64,000 nucleotides of DNA from Erpetoichthys calabaricus. Taxonomy: Eukaryota > Chordata > Cladistia > Polypteriformes > Polypteridae. The stretch covers positions 194,232,989 to 194,296,988 of the forward strand of contig NC_041402.2 of assembly GCF_900747795.2 (NCBI RefSeq), given 5' to 3'. Shown piece after piece: positions 61,797 to 64,000 of the stretch. How positions within the stretch are numbered: position 1 is the first letter of the stretch; each line of letters starts with the position of its first letter. The position numbers and the translations under genes are program-made. The notes beneath the pieces were generated by a model, which did no database searches, was not told the origin of the DNA, and was given only the letters and a program-made list of their open reading frames with translations.

Positions 61797-63802
61797 TAAA
61801 AATGATAACCCAGTCCATAGCTACGTATAATATGGCCAAGGAGACGCACATAAATACAGAAGAGAAGAGGGCCGAGCACAGAGCCCTGAGGAGCTCCTTG
61901 TGTGACTGGCACTGAGCTGGACCTGCTGTCACCAACACTAACAAACTCTGGGCTGTCAGTCAGATAGGACTTGAACCACTGGAGGGCAGTGCCAGAGATA
62001 CCCAGTGGCATGTTCTCCATTCTGGACAGTAGAATGTCAGGTCTGACCCGAGTGTCAAATGCTGCCCTGAGGTCTAACAGAATTAATATGCTGGTCTGCC
62101 CAGAGTCTGCTGCCATAAGCACATCATTGGTTACCCGTAGCAGAGCAGTTTCACAGACTGAAGGGTCCATCAAGTTATTAGAAGTTACATAATTGGTGAG
62201 CTGGGAGGCTACAACACGCTTGAGAGCTTTTGACAGGAGAGGTAAGTGGGAAATAGGCCAGAAATTGTTAAGATCATCACCATCAAGACCAGACTTTAAC
62301 ATTGGGGGCACAGAAGTGATTTTAAAAGTGAGCGGCACGGAGCCAGTGATGAGGGCTGAGTTTATTTTTGTTGTAACAGTCGGGTTACGGCATGAAGACA
62401 GGATTGAAGTAGTGTGCTGGGGACGGGGTCAAGTACACAAGTCATCGTGACTGGTGAGAACTTAGAGAAGGAGCTGGATGGAGTGGGAGAACTGGGAGAG
62501 ATATAAACAGATGATATATTTATGTTAGTTGAATTATTTAGATCTTTAATTTTGTTACAGAAAAAGTGGAGGAATTCCTCACAGACTTCAGTAGGAGAGG
62601 TAGTTGGGCCAGACGCAGGTTCGAGTAGTTTATTAAGTACAGAGAACAAAACCCTTGGGTTATCGTGGCCACTTTCTATTATTCTGCCATAATGGGTGAT
62701 CTTGGCAGCAGGTTGTGCTTCTCTGTAAGCTCTTTGGTGGTCAGAAAGCCTGGATGTCCACAGTGAGGTCAGACTTACGCGACATTCTCTCAAGGCATCC
62801 GCTAGCTGCTTTCATAGATTGTAGCTCTGAGTTACACCAAGGAGATGAACGTTTAAAGGAAACCTCCTTATGTTTTATCGAGTGCGGAATGAAGGGCTGA
62901 GTTATAGTGGACAACAAGACTATCTAGTGGTGATGGAATAGGAGAAGAGAGTAAAAGATCAGAAATGGATTCAGAAAGGATAAGAGGGACAGATATTTTG
63001 AAGGTTTCTGTAAGAGATTTGTCGTTTACAGGTAAGAGGAGGGAGAGGTCATGAGACAATGAGAAGTGCTGCTTTATGGTCAGAGAGTCGCAAATCAGTG
63101 CTGTGAGTGTCGGCCACAGATAGTCCAGAAGTGCAGATCATGGCCACCAGAGGGGGGGGGGGAATCAACATGTGGTGTCAAGTCATCACAGTCCAGTAAG
63201 GATAGGAAGTCATTTCCCAGTTTAGATGTGGGGATGTCAATATGGATGTCGAAATCCCCGAGAAGGATAGTTCTCTGAGAGTGAGAGCTTAGGTGGGTCA
63301 AGAGTCCAGTCAGATCAGATAAGAAGGACGCGTTGTGTTTTAGAGGACGATAAAGAACAATGAGTGAGACAGGACCTGATTCTGTTATTAGTTTAAGAGC
63401 CAGACACTCAAAAGACAATGGACAGTCAATGGGGACTCGTTTGATGTTTAACTCCACTCTGACAATCACTGCGACTCCTCCGCCTTGTCTTGAGCTGCGA
63501 GGCTCTGTGTGGAAAGTGAACCCAGATGGTGTCACGTAAATTCGTTTGGCCCATGCCTGTCGCTGTTTCTCTGTATGTCGCCGATCTAAGGTGTGCAGAC
63601 ACGTTTATTACACACCCTGACTTTCCACAGTGTGGCTGATGTCTTTAATGAGTGTGTGTGACATATTAAGTCTTACTGATCGGACATAATAATGCACGAG
63701 GTGAGGCAGAGAGTACCGTGCCGCCCTGAAGGGGGCGCATGTGAGCCCAACAGGCGCTCATTGCTGCTGTTCTTCTAAAAAGTTAGCGATATCAGAAAGT
63801 CA

Positions 63803-64000
63803 GGGTGGCACGGTGGCGCAGTGGGTAGCGCTGCTGCCTCGCAGTTAGGAGACCTCGGTGTTCGCTTCCCAGATCTGCCCTGCGTGGAGTTTGCATGTTC
63901 TCTCCGTGTCTGTGTGGGTTTCCTCCCACAGTGCATAGACATGCAGGTTAGGTGCATTGGCGATTCTAAATTGTCCCAAGTGTTTGTGCTTGGTGTGTGT
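63803..64000 (+). mobile_element. DANA/Mermaid-like SINE, cut by window end
   Basis: Head GGTGGCACGGTGGCGCAGTG, B box GTTCGCTTCCC, body GTTCTCTCCGTGTCTG and GACATGCAGGTTAGG; continues beyond 64000. Confidence 0.87.

Overview
The window is animal genomic DNA, almost certainly from a ray-finned fish. It has split genes with GT-AG introns, a very high load of SINE/LINE debris, hAT-type MITEs, long (CTAT)n/(GATA)n tracts and many minisatellites. The abundance of the core TATAGYGCCTTTC next to (CTAT)n reminds me of bichir/reedfish (Polypteridae) genomes; that is from memory and is not proven here. I see no bacterial genes, CRISPR arrays, rRNA, functional tRNA genes or recognisable retrovirus/LTR elements.

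Layout. (1) 1-18.4 kb: a complete WDR31 gene on the + strand. Nine coding exons (4390-18027) join with consistent phases into a 343-residue WD40 protein; a possible non-coding first exon lies at 1888-1944. Its introns are full of repeats: a palindromic hAT MITE, a SINE, a hierarchical (CTAT)n array, a ~64-bp minisatellite in the intron before coding exon 7, and a ~70-bp minisatellite plus a large higher-order array in the 6-kb intron before coding exon 8. (2) 18.4-24.2 kb: intergenic, with an exact 91-bp minisatellite and arrays of the L2-tail core. (3) 24.3-38 kb: three single-coding-exon RING-plus-C-terminal-membrane-segment genes. Two close paralogues are on the - strand (24288-24857 and 29242-29838). 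A third on the + strand (37432-37983) best fits RNF183. WDR31 and RNF183 are also neighbours in the same relative orientation in mammals, so this is conserved synteny plus a local expansion. (4) 38-64 kb: no protein-coding host gene that I can support. It holds minisatellites, SINE clusters, a jockey/CR1-like LINE fossil, a CR1-like LINE 3' end, two copies of a LINE tail, a (GAAGAT)n tract, several CpG-rich patches that could be orphan promoters, and a 5'-truncated L2 LINE (about 60.5-63.5 kb, - strand).

How parts relate. WDR31 proteins are linked to cilia and intraflagellar transport; RNF183-type proteins are membrane-anchored E3 ubiquitin ligases. No shared pathway is evident. The most interesting structure is the repeat ecology. 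A 14-bp core seen over a hundred times in both orientations matches the 3' terminus of the L2 LINE found here, and it has seeded microsatellites, minisatellites and SINE landing sites. No new biochemical system is supported by the sequence.
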